Shown here: one piece after another, positions 50,947-59,696 of the stretch
Layout: every line of letters starts with the position of its first letter
Position numbering within the stretch: position 1 is the stretch's first letter
Source: Bacteroidales bacterium
GTDB taxonomy: Bacteria; Bacteroidota; Bacteroidia; Bacteroidales; F082
NCBI GenBank assembly: GCA_900769945.1
Contig: CAAGIO010000023.1
Location: 1 to 64,000 of the forward strand
Direction: 5' to 3'
DNA length: 64,000 bases
Notes under the pieces: model-generated
What the model was told of the DNA's origin: nothing
The model's input: the letters and a program-made list of their open reading frames with translations, nothing else
Databases searched by the model: none
Made by a program: the position numbers and the translations under genes

Positions 50947-51723
50947 TTAAATATTAGTCTCTAATTGTTCAGCCCATTCAAAACTTGATAATATCTCGGC
51001 TTTGCCGTTACGCACGGCTATGTCGTGCTCGAAGTGTGCGGCCGGCTTACCGTCGCGGGTGCTTATTGTCCAGCCGTCTCTCTCCTGTACGATTTCTTTT
51101 CTGCCGAGGGTGATCATAGGTTCAATGGCGAGCACCATGCCTTCTGAGAGGCGCACTCCTGTACCCTTCCTGCCATAGTTCGGCACTTGGGGGTCCTCAT
51201 GCATCTTGCGTCCTACGCCATGACCTACAAGCTCTCTTACTACGCCATAACCGAACTGTTCCACATAGCTCTGTACGGCATATCCGATGTCTCCTATCCT
51301 GTTTCCTGCAACAGCGGCCTCGATACCCTTATAAAGCGATTCCTTTGTCCTTTTCAACAACATCTTCACTTCTTCGGAAACCTCTCCGCAGCAGAATGTG
51401 TAGGCCGAGTCGCCCACGTAACCGTTTAGGACAGTACCACAGTCGATTGAGACTATGTCCCCGTCTCTTAACTCATAGTTGCCAGGAATACCATGTACAA
51501 CTTGGTCGTTGACGGAGATGCATAGACTTCCGGGATATCCCTGATAGCCCTTGAAAGCAGGAGCTGCACCATGGTCCCTGATAAACTCTTCTGCGATTCT
51601 ATCGAGCTCTATGGTACGGACTCCCGGACGTATATGCTTTCCCACTTCACCCAAGGTCTTACCTACAAGCAAAGCAGCCTGTCTTAACAATTCGATTTCG
51701 CTATCTGTTCTGAAATGAATCAT
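50947..51723 (-). CDS. map: type I methionine aminopeptidase
   Basis: This 258-residue enzyme removes the initiator Met from new proteins. The metal ligands of the pita-bread fold are in SIDCGTVLNGYVGDSAYTF (two Asp), HGVGRKMHEDPQV (His) and AIEPMITLG (Glu), with the last Glu/His near VRNGKAEI. An N-terminal segment MIHFRTDSEIELLRQAA is typical of type Ia. It lies 12 bases after secY. Confidence 0.97.
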   Translation of the reverse strand: MIHFRTDSEIELLRQAALLVGKTLGEVGKHIRPGVRTIELDRIAEEFIRDHGAAPAFKGYQGYPGSLCISVNDQVVHGIPGNYELRDGDIVSIDCGTVLNGYVGDSAYTFCCGEVSEEVKMLLKRTKESLYKGIEAAVAGNRIGDIGYAVQSYVEQFGYGVVRELVGHGVGRKMHEDPQVPNYGRKGTGVRLSEGMVLAIEPMITLGRKEIVQERDGWTISTRDGKPAAHFEHDIAVRNGKAEILSSFEWAEQLETNI

Positions 51724-51735
51724 AGACTATAGAGA

Positions 51736-53142
51736 TTACATCCTTCCCATGCGGCCTTTGATACGACCTGATTTTGTAAGACCGTCATAATGACGCATGA
51801 GGAGATGACTTTCAATTTGTTGCAATGTGTCTAATACCACACCGACGAGAATCAGCAGGGATGTTCCGCCATAGAACTGACTGAACTGCTGGTTGACGCC
51901 GAGGATAGAGACGAGTGACGGCATGATAGCCACGACACCAAGGAACAATGAGCCCGGAAGGGTGATCCTTGACATGATGGTATCGAAATACTCCTTGGTC
52001 TGCTTACCCGGCTTTACACCCGGAATAAATCCGCCGTTCTTCTTGATATCCTCTGCCATCTGTGCTGGGTTGATTGTCACAGCTGTATAGAAGTATGTGA
52101 AAGCGACAATAAGGATAAAGAAGATAAGGTTGTACCAGAAACCATTCATATTTGTCATTGCCCTCATGAAGCCGCTCATGCTATCCGACTGTGAGTATCC
52201 GATGATAGTGATTGGCACGAACATGATTGCCTGTGCGAAGATGATAGGCATAACGCCGGCGGCATTCACTTTCAGCGGGATATATTGGCGCACTCCACCG
52301 TACTGTTTGTTACCAACAACACGCTTCGCATATTGTACAGGGATTTTCCTTGTTCCCTGGACTAATAAGATAGTCATGATGATAACGAATACGAGGAATA
52401 CGATCTCCAGCAGGAAGAAGATAGGTCCACCGGTACCTTCGGTAAAGCGTGACGCTATCTCTGCGAACAAAGCGAATGGGAGACGTGCGATGATACCAAT
52501 CATAATGATGAGTGAAATACCGTTACCAATACCCTTGTCGGTGATGCGCTCGCCGAGCCACATGATGAAGAGTGTGCCTGCAATAAGGATTATCACTGAA
52601 GAGATCCAGAAGAACAGGCTTGGGTTTGCGCCGTTGAAAGGATACATAGCCGCAGGTGGAAGCTGTGAGCGAAGGTTGGCGATATAAGCCGGTGCCTGCA
52701 CTGCCACTATCACGACTGTGAGATAACGGGTGATCTGGTTGATCTTGCGACGGCCGCTCTCTCCTTCCTTCTGCAAGCGCTGGAAGTAAGGGATAGCCAT
52801 TCCAAGTAACTGAATGATAATACTCGCGGTGATGTAAGGCATGATACCGAGTGCGAACACTGAGGCGTTAGCGAATGCCCCACCTGAAAACATATTCAAC
52901 AAACCAAGGAGACCTGTGCTGCTTTGATTTTTCAACTCAGCAAGCATATTCGGGTCAACACCGGGGAGAACAACGTAGGATCCGAAACGGTAGATCAAGA
53001 TGATCAAAAGCGTATAGAGGATGCGGTTACGTAATTCCTCGATTTTAAAGATATTCCGGATGTTCTCCCTGAGCCTTTTGTTCATCCACAAAAGACCAGC
53101 GACAACCAAACATACCAAAATAACTATTAATAACTCCTTCAT
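51736..53142 (-). CDS. secY: protein translocase subunit SecY
   Basis: This 468-residue inner-membrane protein forms the Sec channel for secreted proteins. Ten membrane segments can be recognised, beginning with ILYTLLIILIYRFGSYVVLPG; GMAIPYFQRLQKEGE and NPAQMAEDIKKNGGFIPG are conserved loops. A short extra N-terminal hydrophobic stretch (MKELLIVILVCLVVAGLL) precedes the first usual segment. It lies 18 bases after rplO. Confidence 0.98.
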   Translation of the reverse strand: MKELLIVILVCLVVAGLLWMNKRLRENIRNIFKIEELRNRILYTLLIILIYRFGSYVVLPGVDPNMLAELKNQSSTGLLGLLNMFSGGAFANASVFALGIMPYITASIIIQLLGMAIPYFQRLQKEGESGRRKINQITRYLTVVIVAVQAPAYIANLRSQLPPAAMYPFNGANPSLFFWISSVIILIAGTLFIMWLGERITDKGIGNGISLIIMIGIIARLPFALFAEIASRFTEGTGGPIFFLLEIVFLVFVIIMTILLVQGTRKIPVQYAKRVVGNKQYGGVRQYIPLKVNAAGVMPIIFAQAIMFVPITIIGYSQSDSMSGFMRAMTNMNGFWYNLIFFILIVAFTYFYTAVTINPAQMAEDIKKNGGFIPGVKPGKQTKEYFDTIMSRITLPGSLFLGVVAIMPSLVSILGVNQQFSQFYGGTSLLILVGVVLDTLQQIESHLLMRHYDGLTKSGRIKGRMGRM

Positions 53143-53160
53143 ATCCCTTAAGTTTTGTTG

Positions 53161-53604
53161 TTATATTTTCTCTATAGTACCACCGACTTTTGTGATAGCC
53201 TCTTCAGCACTCTTTGACCATGCGTGGGCTTTCACTGTCATTTTTGCTGTTAATTCACCGTCACCGAGAATTTTTATGAGTTCTTTTCTACCAGCGAAAC
53301 CATATTGGATGAGAATCTCTGGATTAATTTCAAAGATACCGTTGTCAGCGAAGTCTTGGAGAGACATGACGTTGACCGGGCGGTAAGAGACGCGGTTGAA
53401 GTTCTTGAATCCGTACTTAGGTACAAGACGAGCAAGAGGCATCTGGCCGCCTTCAAAACCGATCTTGTGAGAGTTACCGGAACGCTGTCCTGCTCCCTTA
53501 TGACCACGTGTTGATGTTCCGCCATAGCCAGAACCCTGTCCGCGGCCGACTCTCTTACGTTCCTTGACAGAACCTTTTGCTGGTTTAAGATTACTAAGAT
53601 CCAT
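53161..53604 (-). CDS. rplO: 50S ribosomal protein L15
   Basis: I start at ATG 53604 (MDLSNLKPAKGSVKERKRVG), giving 147 residues; a start three codons earlier would use TTG. The glycine-rich N-terminus GRGQGSGYGGTSTRGHKGAGQRSG and IGFEGGQMPLARLVPK are the L15 signature. It binds 23S rRNA domain II. It sits between rpmD (29 bases) and secY (18 bases). Confidence 0.97.
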   Translation of the reverse strand: MDLSNLKPAKGSVKERKRVGRGQGSGYGGTSTRGHKGAGQRSGNSHKIGFEGGQMPLARLVPKYGFKNFNRVSYRPVNVMSLQDFADNGIFEINPEILIQYGFAGRKELIKILGDGELTAKMTVKAHAWSKSAEEAITKVGGTIEKI

Positions 53605-53633
53605 AGTATGCAATAATTTTCTTAGTTTAACAA

Positions 53634-53816
53634 TTAGATTTCTTCAATTTTGAGAAGGTGTTTAACTTTCTCAACCATGCCGGCCAATGATGGGTTGTCG
53701 ATATCGACTTCCACTGACTGGTGCATTTTCCTAAGGCGCAAGCACTTCAGCGTGTCCTTTTGATCCTGTGGTCTTCCGATGCCACTTCTAATCTGAGTTA
53801 TTCTTACTTTTTTCAT
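53634..53816 (-). CDS. rpmD: 50S ribosomal protein L30
   Basis: This 60-residue protein has the short-type L30 pattern: KKVRITQIRSGIGRPQDQKDTL, then LRLRKMHQSVEVDIDNPSLAGMV. It contacts 23S rRNA near 5S rRNA. It lies 17 bases after rpsE in the usual spc order. Confidence 0.97.
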   Translation of the reverse strand: MKKVRITQIRSGIGRPQDQKDTLKCLRLRKMHQSVEVDIDNPSLAGMVEKVKHLLKIEEI

Positions 53817-53833
53817 AGTTAGCCAAATTTAGA

Positions 53834-54352
53834 TTATCCGTTAAAGACCACGTCAAGGTCAACACCTCTCATCTGAGCTACGGTACGGGCGTCGCGCATC
53901 TTTGCCAATGCGTCGAAGGTAGCCTTCACTACTGAGTGCGGGTTCGATGAACCTTTTGATTTAGCGAGAACGTTCTTTACGCCAACACTCTCGAGAACAG
54001 CACGCATTGCGCCGCCGGCGATAACACCGGTACCGGGGGTTGCCGGCTGGATATATACGTATGCGCCGCAGTATTTGCCATATTGTTCATGAGGAAGGGT
54101 GCCGTTGATGACTGGTACCTTGATAAGGTTCTTCTTTGCATCTTCTGCACCTTTCTGAATAGCTGCCTGAACTTCCTTTGCCTTTCCAAGTCCATAACCT
54201 ACAACGCCGTTCTCATTGCCTACTACGACGATTGCGGAGAATGTGAAAGCACGGCCACCTTTTGTAACCTTTGTCACACGGCTGACGTGTACCATTCTTT
54301 CTTTCAACTCGATTTCTGAAGTTTTCACTTTCTTTACGTTAACTTCTGCCAT
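53834..54352 (-). CDS. rpsE: 30S ribosomal protein S5
   Basis: This 172-residue protein has the S5 double-stranded-RNA-binding-like part (VSRVTKVTKGGRAFTFSAIVVVG) and the C-terminal domain (PATPGTGVIAGGAMRAVLESVG). It sits at the mRNA entry and helps decoding accuracy. It starts 5 bases after rplR. Confidence 0.97.
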   Translation of the reverse strand: MAEVNVKKVKTSEIELKERMVHVSRVTKVTKGGRAFTFSAIVVVGNENGVVGYGLGKAKEVQAAIQKGAEDAKKNLIKVPVINGTLPHEQYGKYCGAYVYIQPATPGTGVIAGGAMRAVLESVGVKNVLAKSKGSSNPHSVVKATFDALAKMRDARTVAQMRGVDLDVVFNG

Positions 54353-54357
54353 AACTC

Positions 54358-54711
54358 TTAGAATTTTAATCCTCCATTACGAGCTCCGTCTGCTAAAGAC
54401 TTCACTCTACCGTGATACAAATAACCGTTACGATCGAACACCACAGTCTCGATACCGGCTGCTTTTGCTTTCTCTGCTATGAGGTTACCGACTTTCGCCG
54501 CTTTTTCGATCTTTGTAATCTTTTCTTCTTCGATTCCGTTCTCGCGTGAGCTTGCCTGTGCAAGTGTCCTGCCGGCCAGATCGTCGATCAACTGTACGTA
54601 GATCTGCTTATTGCTTCTAAAGACAGACATTCTTGGGCGTGTTGCAGTGCCGCTGATGACCTTACGAACGCGTCTCTTGATGTTTAATCTTCTTTCAATC
54701 TTCTTATTCAT
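54358..54711 (-). CDS. rplR: 50S ribosomal protein L18
   Basis: This 117-residue 5S rRNA-binding protein has RRLNIKRRVRKVISGTATRPRMSVFRSNKQIYVQLIDD and the C-terminal FDRNGYLYHGRVKSLADGARNGGLKF. It brings 5S rRNA into the large subunit with L5. It lies 25 bases after rplF. Confidence 0.97.
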   Translation of the reverse strand: MNKKIERRLNIKRRVRKVISGTATRPRMSVFRSNKQIYVQLIDDLAGRTLAQASSRENGIEEEKITKIEKAAKVGNLIAEKAKAAGIETVVFDRNGYLYHGRVKSLADGARNGGLKF

Positions 54712-54736
54712 CTTTCTTGCTTTTTAGAATTAAACA

Positions 54737-55297
54737 TTATTTACCTGCTGCCTTACCAGCCTTACGTCTTAACACTTCACCTTCAAACTTGATACCCTTG
54801 CCCTTATATGGTTCAGGTTTACGGAATGAGCGAATCTTTGCTGCGACTTGGCCGAGCAACTGCTTGTCGTATGAGCGCATCTTGAGAATTGAGTTCTTAC
54901 CTCTCTCGTTGATAGTCTCGCATGTAATCTCCGGTGGAAGGACGAAAATCATGTTGTGTGAGAAGCCGAGTGATAACTCAAGCTGTTTGCCGTCCGGCTT
55001 GATTTCTGCCTTGTAGCCGACGCCGACGAACTCCTGCACAACCTCGAAACCCTCTGACACACCTTTCACCATGTTGAAGAACAAGGCGCGGTAGAGTCCG
55101 TGTTTTGCTGATGCTTTCTCAATATTAGCAGGTGAGACAAATATGTGGCCGTCTTCTATTTTAACAACTACATCACCATGGAAGTCCTGGCTAAGTGTGC
55201 CAAGCTTGCCTTTAACAGTGAGTACGTTACCATTAAGGGTAGCCTCTGTACCTGCTGGAATAGCGATTGGTAATTTACCGATTCTTGATAATGCCAT
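54737..55297 (-). CDS. rplF: 50S ribosomal protein L6
   Basis: This 186-residue protein has two tandem L6 domains: MALSRIGKLPIAIPAG at the front and the C-terminal PEPYKGKGIKFEGEVLRRKAGK, the L6 signature. It stabilises the factor-binding side of the 50S near the sarcin-ricin loop. It lies 20 bases after rpsH. Confidence 0.97.
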   Translation of the reverse strand: MALSRIGKLPIAIPAGTEATLNGNVLTVKGKLGTLSQDFHGDVVVKIEDGHIFVSPANIEKASAKHGLYRALFFNMVKGVSEGFEVVQEFVGVGYKAEIKPDGKQLELSLGFSHNMIFVLPPEITCETINERGKNSILKMRSYDKQLLGQVAAKIRSFRKPEPYKGKGIKFEGEVLRRKAGKAAGK

Positions 55298-55317
55298 AAC
55301 TGTTTCCTCCTGTCAAA

Positions 55318-55716
55318 TTACGATACATAGCACAATATTTCACCACCGATATGAAGCTTGCGTGCTTCCTTGTCAGTCATAATACCCCTTGAGGTTGAGA
55401 TAATCGCGATACCGAGACCATTCATAACCCTTGGAAGGTTTTCCGAGTCAGCGTAGCGGCGGAGACCAGGGCGTGATACGCGGTCGATGGTCACTATTGC
55501 CGACTGTTTGGTTACAGGGTGGTATTTGAGTGCGATTTTTATTGTTCCCTGAGGTCCATCATCTTCAAACTTATAGTTAAGGATATAACCTTTCTCGAAG
55601 AGAATCTTTGTGATAGCTTTCTTCACGTTCGAAGCTGGTACTTCAACTATTCTATGTTTAGCATTGGCTGCATTACGAATGCGTGTCAAAAAATCTGCTA
55701 TAGGGTCTGTAATCAT
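55318..55716 (-). CDS. rpsH: 30S ribosomal protein S8
   Basis: This 132-residue 16S rRNA-binding protein starts MITDPIADFLTRIRNAANAK and ends with GIAIISTSRGIMTDKEARK...GGEILCYVS, both typical of S8. It organises the central domain of 16S rRNA and is the autogenous regulator of the spc operon in E. coli; no such site can be shown here. It lies 21 bases after rpsN. Confidence 0.97.
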   Translation of the reverse strand: MITDPIADFLTRIRNAANAKHRIVEVPASNVKKAITKILFEKGYILNYKFEDDGPQGTIKIALKYHPVTKQSAIVTIDRVSRPGLRRYADSENLPRVMNGLGIAIISTSRGIMTDKEARKLHIGGEILCYVS

Positions 55717-55737
55717 AGTTTTAATCCTTTTAAATTA

Positions 55738-56007
55738 TTACCAACTTGCTTTTTTAACACCCGGGATTAAACCTTTGAGGGCCATTTCACGGAAGTTGAT
55801 ACGTGAGATGCCGAACTGACGCATATAACCTTTTGGACGTCCAGTAAGCTGACAACGGTTGTGAACACGGATTGGTGAGGCGTTCCTTGGAAGCTTTTGA
55901 AGTCCTACGTAGTCGCCGGCTGCCTTGAGGGCTGCGCGTTTCTCTGCGTATTTCTCAACCATTTCCATTCTTTTGCGCTCGCGCGCTTTCATTGATTCTT
56001 TTGCCAT
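55738..56007 (-). CDS. rpsN: 30S ribosomal protein S14 (zinc-independent type)
   Basis: This 89-residue S14 is the long form (MAKESMKARERKRMEMVEKYA, then LPRNASPIRVHNRCQLTGRPKGYMRQFGISR) and lacks the CxxC pairs of zinc-binding S14. It sits in the 30S head. It lies 9 bases after rplE, and its type agrees with the zinc-free L36 and S4 nearby. Confidence 0.97.
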   Translation of the reverse strand: MAKESMKARERKRMEMVEKYAEKRAALKAAGDYVGLQKLPRNASPIRVHNRCQLTGRPKGYMRQFGISRINFREMALKGLIPGVKKASW

Positions 56008-56016
56008 ATCTTACTA

Positions 56017-56574
56017 TTATTTATTCTGGTTTTTAAATGGAAGGCCAAACTGTTTCAACAATGCCATAGCCTCTTTGTCAGTGTTGGCTGAAGTGACGAA
56101 GGTGATGTCCATTCCGTTGATCTTATTGACTTTATCCATATCGATCTCTGGGAAGATGATCTGCTCGGTCACGCCGAAGCTGTAGTTACCGCGGCCGTCG
56201 AAACCTTTGTCATTGATACCTCTGAAGTCACGGACACGTGGGAGGGCGACAGCGATCAAGCGTTCGAGGAACTCATACATCTTGTCACCACGCAATGTCA
56301 CGCGTACGCCTATCGGGTTGCCACGACGAAGCTTGAAGTTAGAGACGTCGTGTTTAGAAATAGTCGGAACGGCTTTCTGACCGGTGATAGCTGTCATCTC
56401 CTCTACACCATAGTCAATCAGTTTCTTGTCGGCGAGTGCTGCGCCAATACCCTGATTGAGCGAAATTTTCAAAAGCCGTGGAACCTGCATCACAGTCTTA
56501 TAGTTGAATTCCTTCATTAATGCAGGCACGATTTCGCTTTTATACTGTTCTTTAAGTTTGGGTTGATAGTTCAT
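56017..56574 (-). CDS. rplE: 50S ribosomal protein L5
   Basis: This 185-residue 5S rRNA-binding protein has MQVPRLLKISLNQGIG and the loop GIRVTLRGDKMYEFLERLI...PRVRDFRG, the L5 family marks, then NYSFGVTEQIIFPEID. It contacts P-site tRNA. The start codon shares one base with the rplX stop. Confidence 0.97.
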   Translation of the reverse strand: MNYQPKLKEQYKSEIVPALMKEFNYKTVMQVPRLLKISLNQGIGAALADKKLIDYGVEEMTAITGQKAVPTISKHDVSNFKLRRGNPIGVRVTLRGDKMYEFLERLIAVALPRVRDFRGINDKGFDGRGNYSFGVTEQIIFPEIDMDKVNKINGMDITFVTSANTDKEAMALLKQFGLPFKNQNK

Positions 56575-56891
56575 TATTTAATAACCTCCCCTGATTTTTT
56601 TGAATAACGGACTGATTTACCTTTTTCGTCTTTTTTACGACCGATACGGCCAGGCATACCATTCTTGTCGCATACCATAAGGTTTGAAACATGGATGCTG
56701 GCTTCTTTCTTTACTATACCACCTTTGGGGTTCTCTGTGCTTGGTTTGGTGTGTTTTGACACGAGGTTGACGCCGTCAACGATGGCGCGCTGTCTCTCGA
56801 CATCAACGCTGAGCACCACACCCTTCTTGCCTTTCTGGGTTCCTGTGATAACGAGGACGTTATCACCTTTCTTTAAGAACATTTTACTCAT
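56574..56891 (-). CDS. rplX: 50S ribosomal protein L24
   Basis: This 105-residue protein has the KOW-type start KKGDNVLVITGTQKGKKGVVL and VDGVNLVSKHTKPS, both typical of L24, one of the first proteins in 50S assembly. A later Met (56882) is a less likely start. It overlaps rplE by one base and follows rplN by 18. Confidence 0.96.
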   Translation of the reverse strand: MSKMFLKKGDNVLVITGTQKGKKGVVLSVDVERQRAIVDGVNLVSKHTKPSTENPKGGIVKKEASIHVSNLMVCDKNGMPGRIGRKKDEKGKSVRYSKKSGEVIK

Positions 56892-56909
56892 AGATTCTTC
56901 CTTTCTTAA

Positions 56910-57278
56910 TTAAAGTACCTCAGGTGCAAGAGATACGATTTTCATGTACTGTTTTTCGCGCAATTCCCTAGCAACTGGTCCAAAGATACGAGTTCCTAAC
57001 ATCTCACCTTGTCCGTTGAGCAGGACGCAGGCGTTATCATCGAAACGGATGTATGAACCATCGGCGCGGCGTGTCTCTTTCTTTGTACGGACCACTACAG
57101 CCTTCACTACTGCACCCTTCTTCACGTTTCCGTTAGGAAGAGCGTTCTTCACTGAAACCACGATGACGTCGCCGATACGGGCATAACGCTTTTTGGTTCC
57201 GCCTAATACTCTGATGCAGAGCACTTCCTTTGCACCGCTATTGTCGGCTACTGCAAGTCTTGATTCTTGTTGTAACAT
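56910..57278 (-). CDS. rplN: 50S ribosomal protein L14
   Basis: This 122-residue protein shows MLQQESRLAVADNSGAKEVLCIRVLGG and GDVIVVSVKNALPNGNVKKGAVVKAVVVRT, then FDDNACVLLNG, the standard L14 sequence. It sits at the subunit interface near L19. It overlaps rpsQ by one base. Confidence 0.97.
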   Translation of the reverse strand: MLQQESRLAVADNSGAKEVLCIRVLGGTKKRYARIGDVIVVSVKNALPNGNVKKGAVVKAVVVRTKKETRRADGSYIRFDDNACVLLNGQGEMLGTRIFGPVARELREKQYMKIVSLAPEVL

Positions 57279-57532
57279 TACTTAGCCCTTTCTATTATTT
57301 CAACGAGTCTCCAATGTTTATTCTTACTCAACGGACGTGTCTCCATGATACGGACGGTATCGCCGATGTTGCACTCATTCTTCTCATCATGAGCGAAGAA
57401 ACGTGTTGATTTCTTAACAAATTTACCGTAAATTGGGTGTTTTGTACGACGTTCAATCACAACGACGATCGTCTTGTCCATCTTATTACTGGCAACTACA
57501 CCAATTCTCTCTTTTCTAAGATTTCTTTCCAT
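57278..57532 (-). CDS. rpsQ: 30S ribosomal protein S17
   Basis: This 84-residue OB-fold protein has the S17 pattern RKERIGVVASNKMDKTIVVVIERRTKHPIYGKFVKKSTRF and DTVRIMETRPLSKNKHWRLVEI. It binds the 5' domain of 16S rRNA. It lies 22 bases after rpmC. Confidence 0.97.
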   Translation of the reverse strand: MERNLRKERIGVVASNKMDKTIVVVIERRTKHPIYGKFVKKSTRFFAHDEKNECNIGDTVRIMETRPLSKNKHWRLVEIIERAK

Positions 57533-57554
57533 TTAGTATTCCTTTCGTCGTTTA

Positions 57555-57764
57555 TTATTTAACGTTTTCTGCTTTCTGACGCTTTGTAAGTTCTGTCAAC
57601 ATACGTGCGATCTCCTTGCGGGTCTCACGGAGTTTGTTAGGGTTATCCAATGGAGAAACAGCATGTTGAAGTTTCATTTTTACATACGAGGTACGTGTAG
57701 CCTCGATACGTTCCATAAGGTCAGCAGTGCTTAACTCATTTATTGCTTCTTTCTTCATAGTCAT
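57555..57764 (-). CDS. rpmC: 50S ribosomal protein L29
   Basis: This 69-residue helical protein has INELSTADLMERIEATRTSYVKMKLQHAVSPLDNPNKLRETRKEIARM, the L29 two-helix hairpin. It lies at the tunnel exit and helps dock the signal recognition particle and trigger factor. A Met two codons later (57758) could also be the start. It lies 8 bases after rplP. Confidence 0.96.
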   Translation of the reverse strand: MTMKKEAINELSTADLMERIEATRTSYVKMKLQHAVSPLDNPNKLRETRKEIARMLTELTKRQKAENVK

Positions 57765-57772
57765 TACTGTTT

Positions 57773-58192
57773 TTATTCTACATAATCTCTTCTAACCACA
57801 AATTTTGTTGCGACAGGGAGCTTTTGAGCGGCTAAGCGGAGAGCCTCCTTGGCTACTGCCAACGGCACGCCTTCAGCTTCGAAAAGCATGTGACCCGGTG
57901 TGACGCGAGCTACGAAGTACTCGACGTCTCCCTTACCTTTACCCATACGGACCTCGAGAGGCTTCTTCGTGATAGGTTTGTCAGGGAATATTCTGATCCA
58001 AATCTGTCCTTCACGTTTCATGTGACGTGTGACAGCTTGACGTGCAGCCTCTATCTGGCGGGCTGTAATCAGACACTCCTCAAGTGTTTTTATTCCAAAA
58101 GAACCGAAGGCAAGTTCATGGCCGCGGAATGCGTTGCCCTTCATTTTGCCCTTTTGAGGTCTTCTGTATCTTGTTCTTTTCGGTTGTAACAT
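57773..58192 (-). CDS. rplP: 50S ribosomal protein L16
   Basis: This 139-residue protein has MLQPKRTRYRRPQKGKMKG, RITPGHMLFEAEG-type core (here ARVTPGHMLFEAEGV) and VRMGKGKGDVEYFVA, the L16 signatures. It binds 23S rRNA near the A-site tRNA elbow. It lies 21 bases after rpsC. Confidence 0.97.
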   Translation of the reverse strand: MLQPKRTRYRRPQKGKMKGNAFRGHELAFGSFGIKTLEECLITARQIEAARQAVTRHMKREGQIWIRIFPDKPITKKPLEVRMGKGKGDVEYFVARVTPGHMLFEAEGVPLAVAKEALRLAAQKLPVATKFVVRRDYVE

Positions 58193-58213
58193 CGTTTATA
58201 GTTTTTTATTTTC

Positions 58214-58945
58214 TTACTTAGTACGTTTATTACGACGTGGTGCACCACCGTTCTGTTTTGCAGGGTTTCCTGCCTTCTTTGGGGCTGCTGCGTTTGATGA
58301 GGTAGGCATTAATTCCGGACGACCGTAGATCTCGCCTTTGCAGATCCACACCTTGATACCGATACGGCCGTATGATGTGTGGGCCTCAACGAGTGAGTAG
58401 TCGATGTCTGCGCGTAATGTGTGCAACGGAATACGACCTTCTTTGTAGGTTTCCTGGCGTGCCATTTCTGCTCCACCGACACGGCCTGATGCGATGACCT
58501 TGATACCCTCGGCACCGACTCTCATTGTGTCAGAAACTGCTTTCTTTATAGCGCGGCGGAACGATACACGTCCTTCGATTTGCTTTGCAATTGAGCTTGC
58601 TACGATGTATGCGTCAAGCTCCGGTCTCTTGATTTCGCTGATGTTGATCTGGATCTCCTTACCGATGAGTTTCTTCATCTCTTCTTTCAGCTTGTCAACC
58701 TCTGTGCCACCTTTTCCTATGATGACACCCGGACGGGCTGTGAATATTGTGACAGTAACGAGTTTGATCGAACGTTCGATGCCGATTTTTGAGATAACAG
58801 CCTTGCCGAGACGAGCGGTAAGATACTTACGGATCTTATCGTCTTCGCCTATATTTTTGGCTGTATCCTTACCACAGTACCAGTTAGAGTCCCAACCTTT
58901 GATGACTCCGAGTCTTAGACCTATTGGATGAGTTTTCTGTCCCAT
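58214..58945 (-). CDS. rpsC: 30S ribosomal protein S3
   Basis: This 243-residue protein has the N-terminal KH domain (GVIIGKGGTEVDKLKEEMKKL near 67-87) and the C-terminal S3 domain (GRVGGAEMARQETYKEGRIPLHTLRADIDY). The last 25 residues are an Ala/Lys/Arg-rich tail. S3 lines the mRNA entry and has helicase activity with S4 and S5. It lies 14 bases after rplV. Confidence 0.97.
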   Translation of the reverse strand: MGQKTHPIGLRLGVIKGWDSNWYCGKDTAKNIGEDDKIRKYLTARLGKAVISKIGIERSIKLVTVTIFTARPGVIIGKGGTEVDKLKEEMKKLIGKEIQINISEIKRPELDAYIVASSIAKQIEGRVSFRRAIKKAVSDTMRVGAEGIKVIASGRVGGAEMARQETYKEGRIPLHTLRADIDYSLVEAHTSYGRIGIKVWICKGEIYGRPELMPTSSNAAAPKKAGNPAKQNGGAPRRNKRTK

Positions 58946-58959
58946 TGTAATCTTAATTA

Positions 58960-59391
58960 TTATTCTTCAACATTAGCTTCTGCGGCTTTAATATCTGCGA
59001 TCCTGCTATCAACGACTATTGTCACGTGATTTGAACGTTTGCGGATGCGGTGGGCGCGTCCCTGTGGGGCTGGCTGAATGCGTTTCAATGTGCGTCCCTC
59101 GTCAACAAATATCTCCTTAACGTACAAGTTAGCGTCTTCGATACGTTTACCTTCGTTCTTTGATTCCCAGTTTGCAATAGCTGAGCGGAGTAACTTGTAC
59201 ACCGGTTTAGCTGCTGCTTTAGGTGAGTATAATAAGGCATGCAGTGCAAGTTCCACTTTCATTCCTCTGATCATATCAGCGACCAAGCGCATTTTGCGTG
59301 GCGAAGTCGGGACGTCGCATAATTTTGCCATTGCGACTTGCTTCTTTGCTGCTTTTCTAGCTTCTGCTGTATTATGTTTTCTTGCTCCCAT
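58960..59391 (-). CDS. rplV: 50S ribosomal protein L22
   Basis: This 143-residue protein has the L22 core CDVPTSPRKMRLVADMIRGMKVELALHAL and the long loop that reaches the exit tunnel (RTLKRIQPAPQGRAHRIRKRSNH). A short Ala/Glu tail ends it. Mutations in the loop affect macrolide binding in other bacteria. It lies 8 bases after rpsS. Confidence 0.97.
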   Translation of the reverse strand: MGARKHNTAEARKAAKKQVAMAKLCDVPTSPRKMRLVADMIRGMKVELALHALLYSPKAAAKPVYKLLRSAIANWESKNEGKRIEDANLYVKEIFVDEGRTLKRIQPAPQGRAHRIRKRSNHVTIVVDSRIADIKAAEANVEE

Positions 59392-59399
59392 TTTTCCTA

Positions 59400-59672
59400 T
59401 TATTTATCTTTTCTGTTTCCGGCATGACCTCTGAATGTACGTGTTGGGGCAAATTCGCCAAGCTTATGTCCAACCATGTTCTCAGTTACATAGACCGGGA
59501 TGAATTTATTACCGTTGTGAACAGCTATAGTTTGTCCAACGAAATCTGGTGAAATCATTGAAGCTCTTGACCAAGTCTTGATAACGGTCTTCTTTCCTGT
59601 TGCTACATTATCCAATACTCTTTGTTCGAGTTTATAGTGGATATATGGTCCTTTTTTAAGTGAACGACTCAT
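59400..59672 (-). CDS. rpsS: 30S ribosomal protein S19
   Basis: This 90-residue head protein has MSRSLKKGPYIHYKLEQRVL, IKTWSRASMISPDFVGQTIAVHNGNKFIPVYVTENMVGHKLGEFAPTRTFRGH, a near-canonical S19. It interacts with S13 and A-site tRNA. It lies 24 bases after rplB. Confidence 0.98.
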   Translation of the reverse strand: MSRSLKKGPYIHYKLEQRVLDNVATGKKTVIKTWSRASMISPDFVGQTIAVHNGNKFIPVYVTENMVGHKLGEFAPTRTFRGHAGNRKDK

Positions 59673-59696
59673 AGTTTTCTTTTTTTACTTGGTTAA

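Noticed and set aside
52097..52687. 196-codon frame antisense to secY
   Set aside because: Long frames antisense to conserved ribosomal and Sec genes are frequent; no motif supports it.
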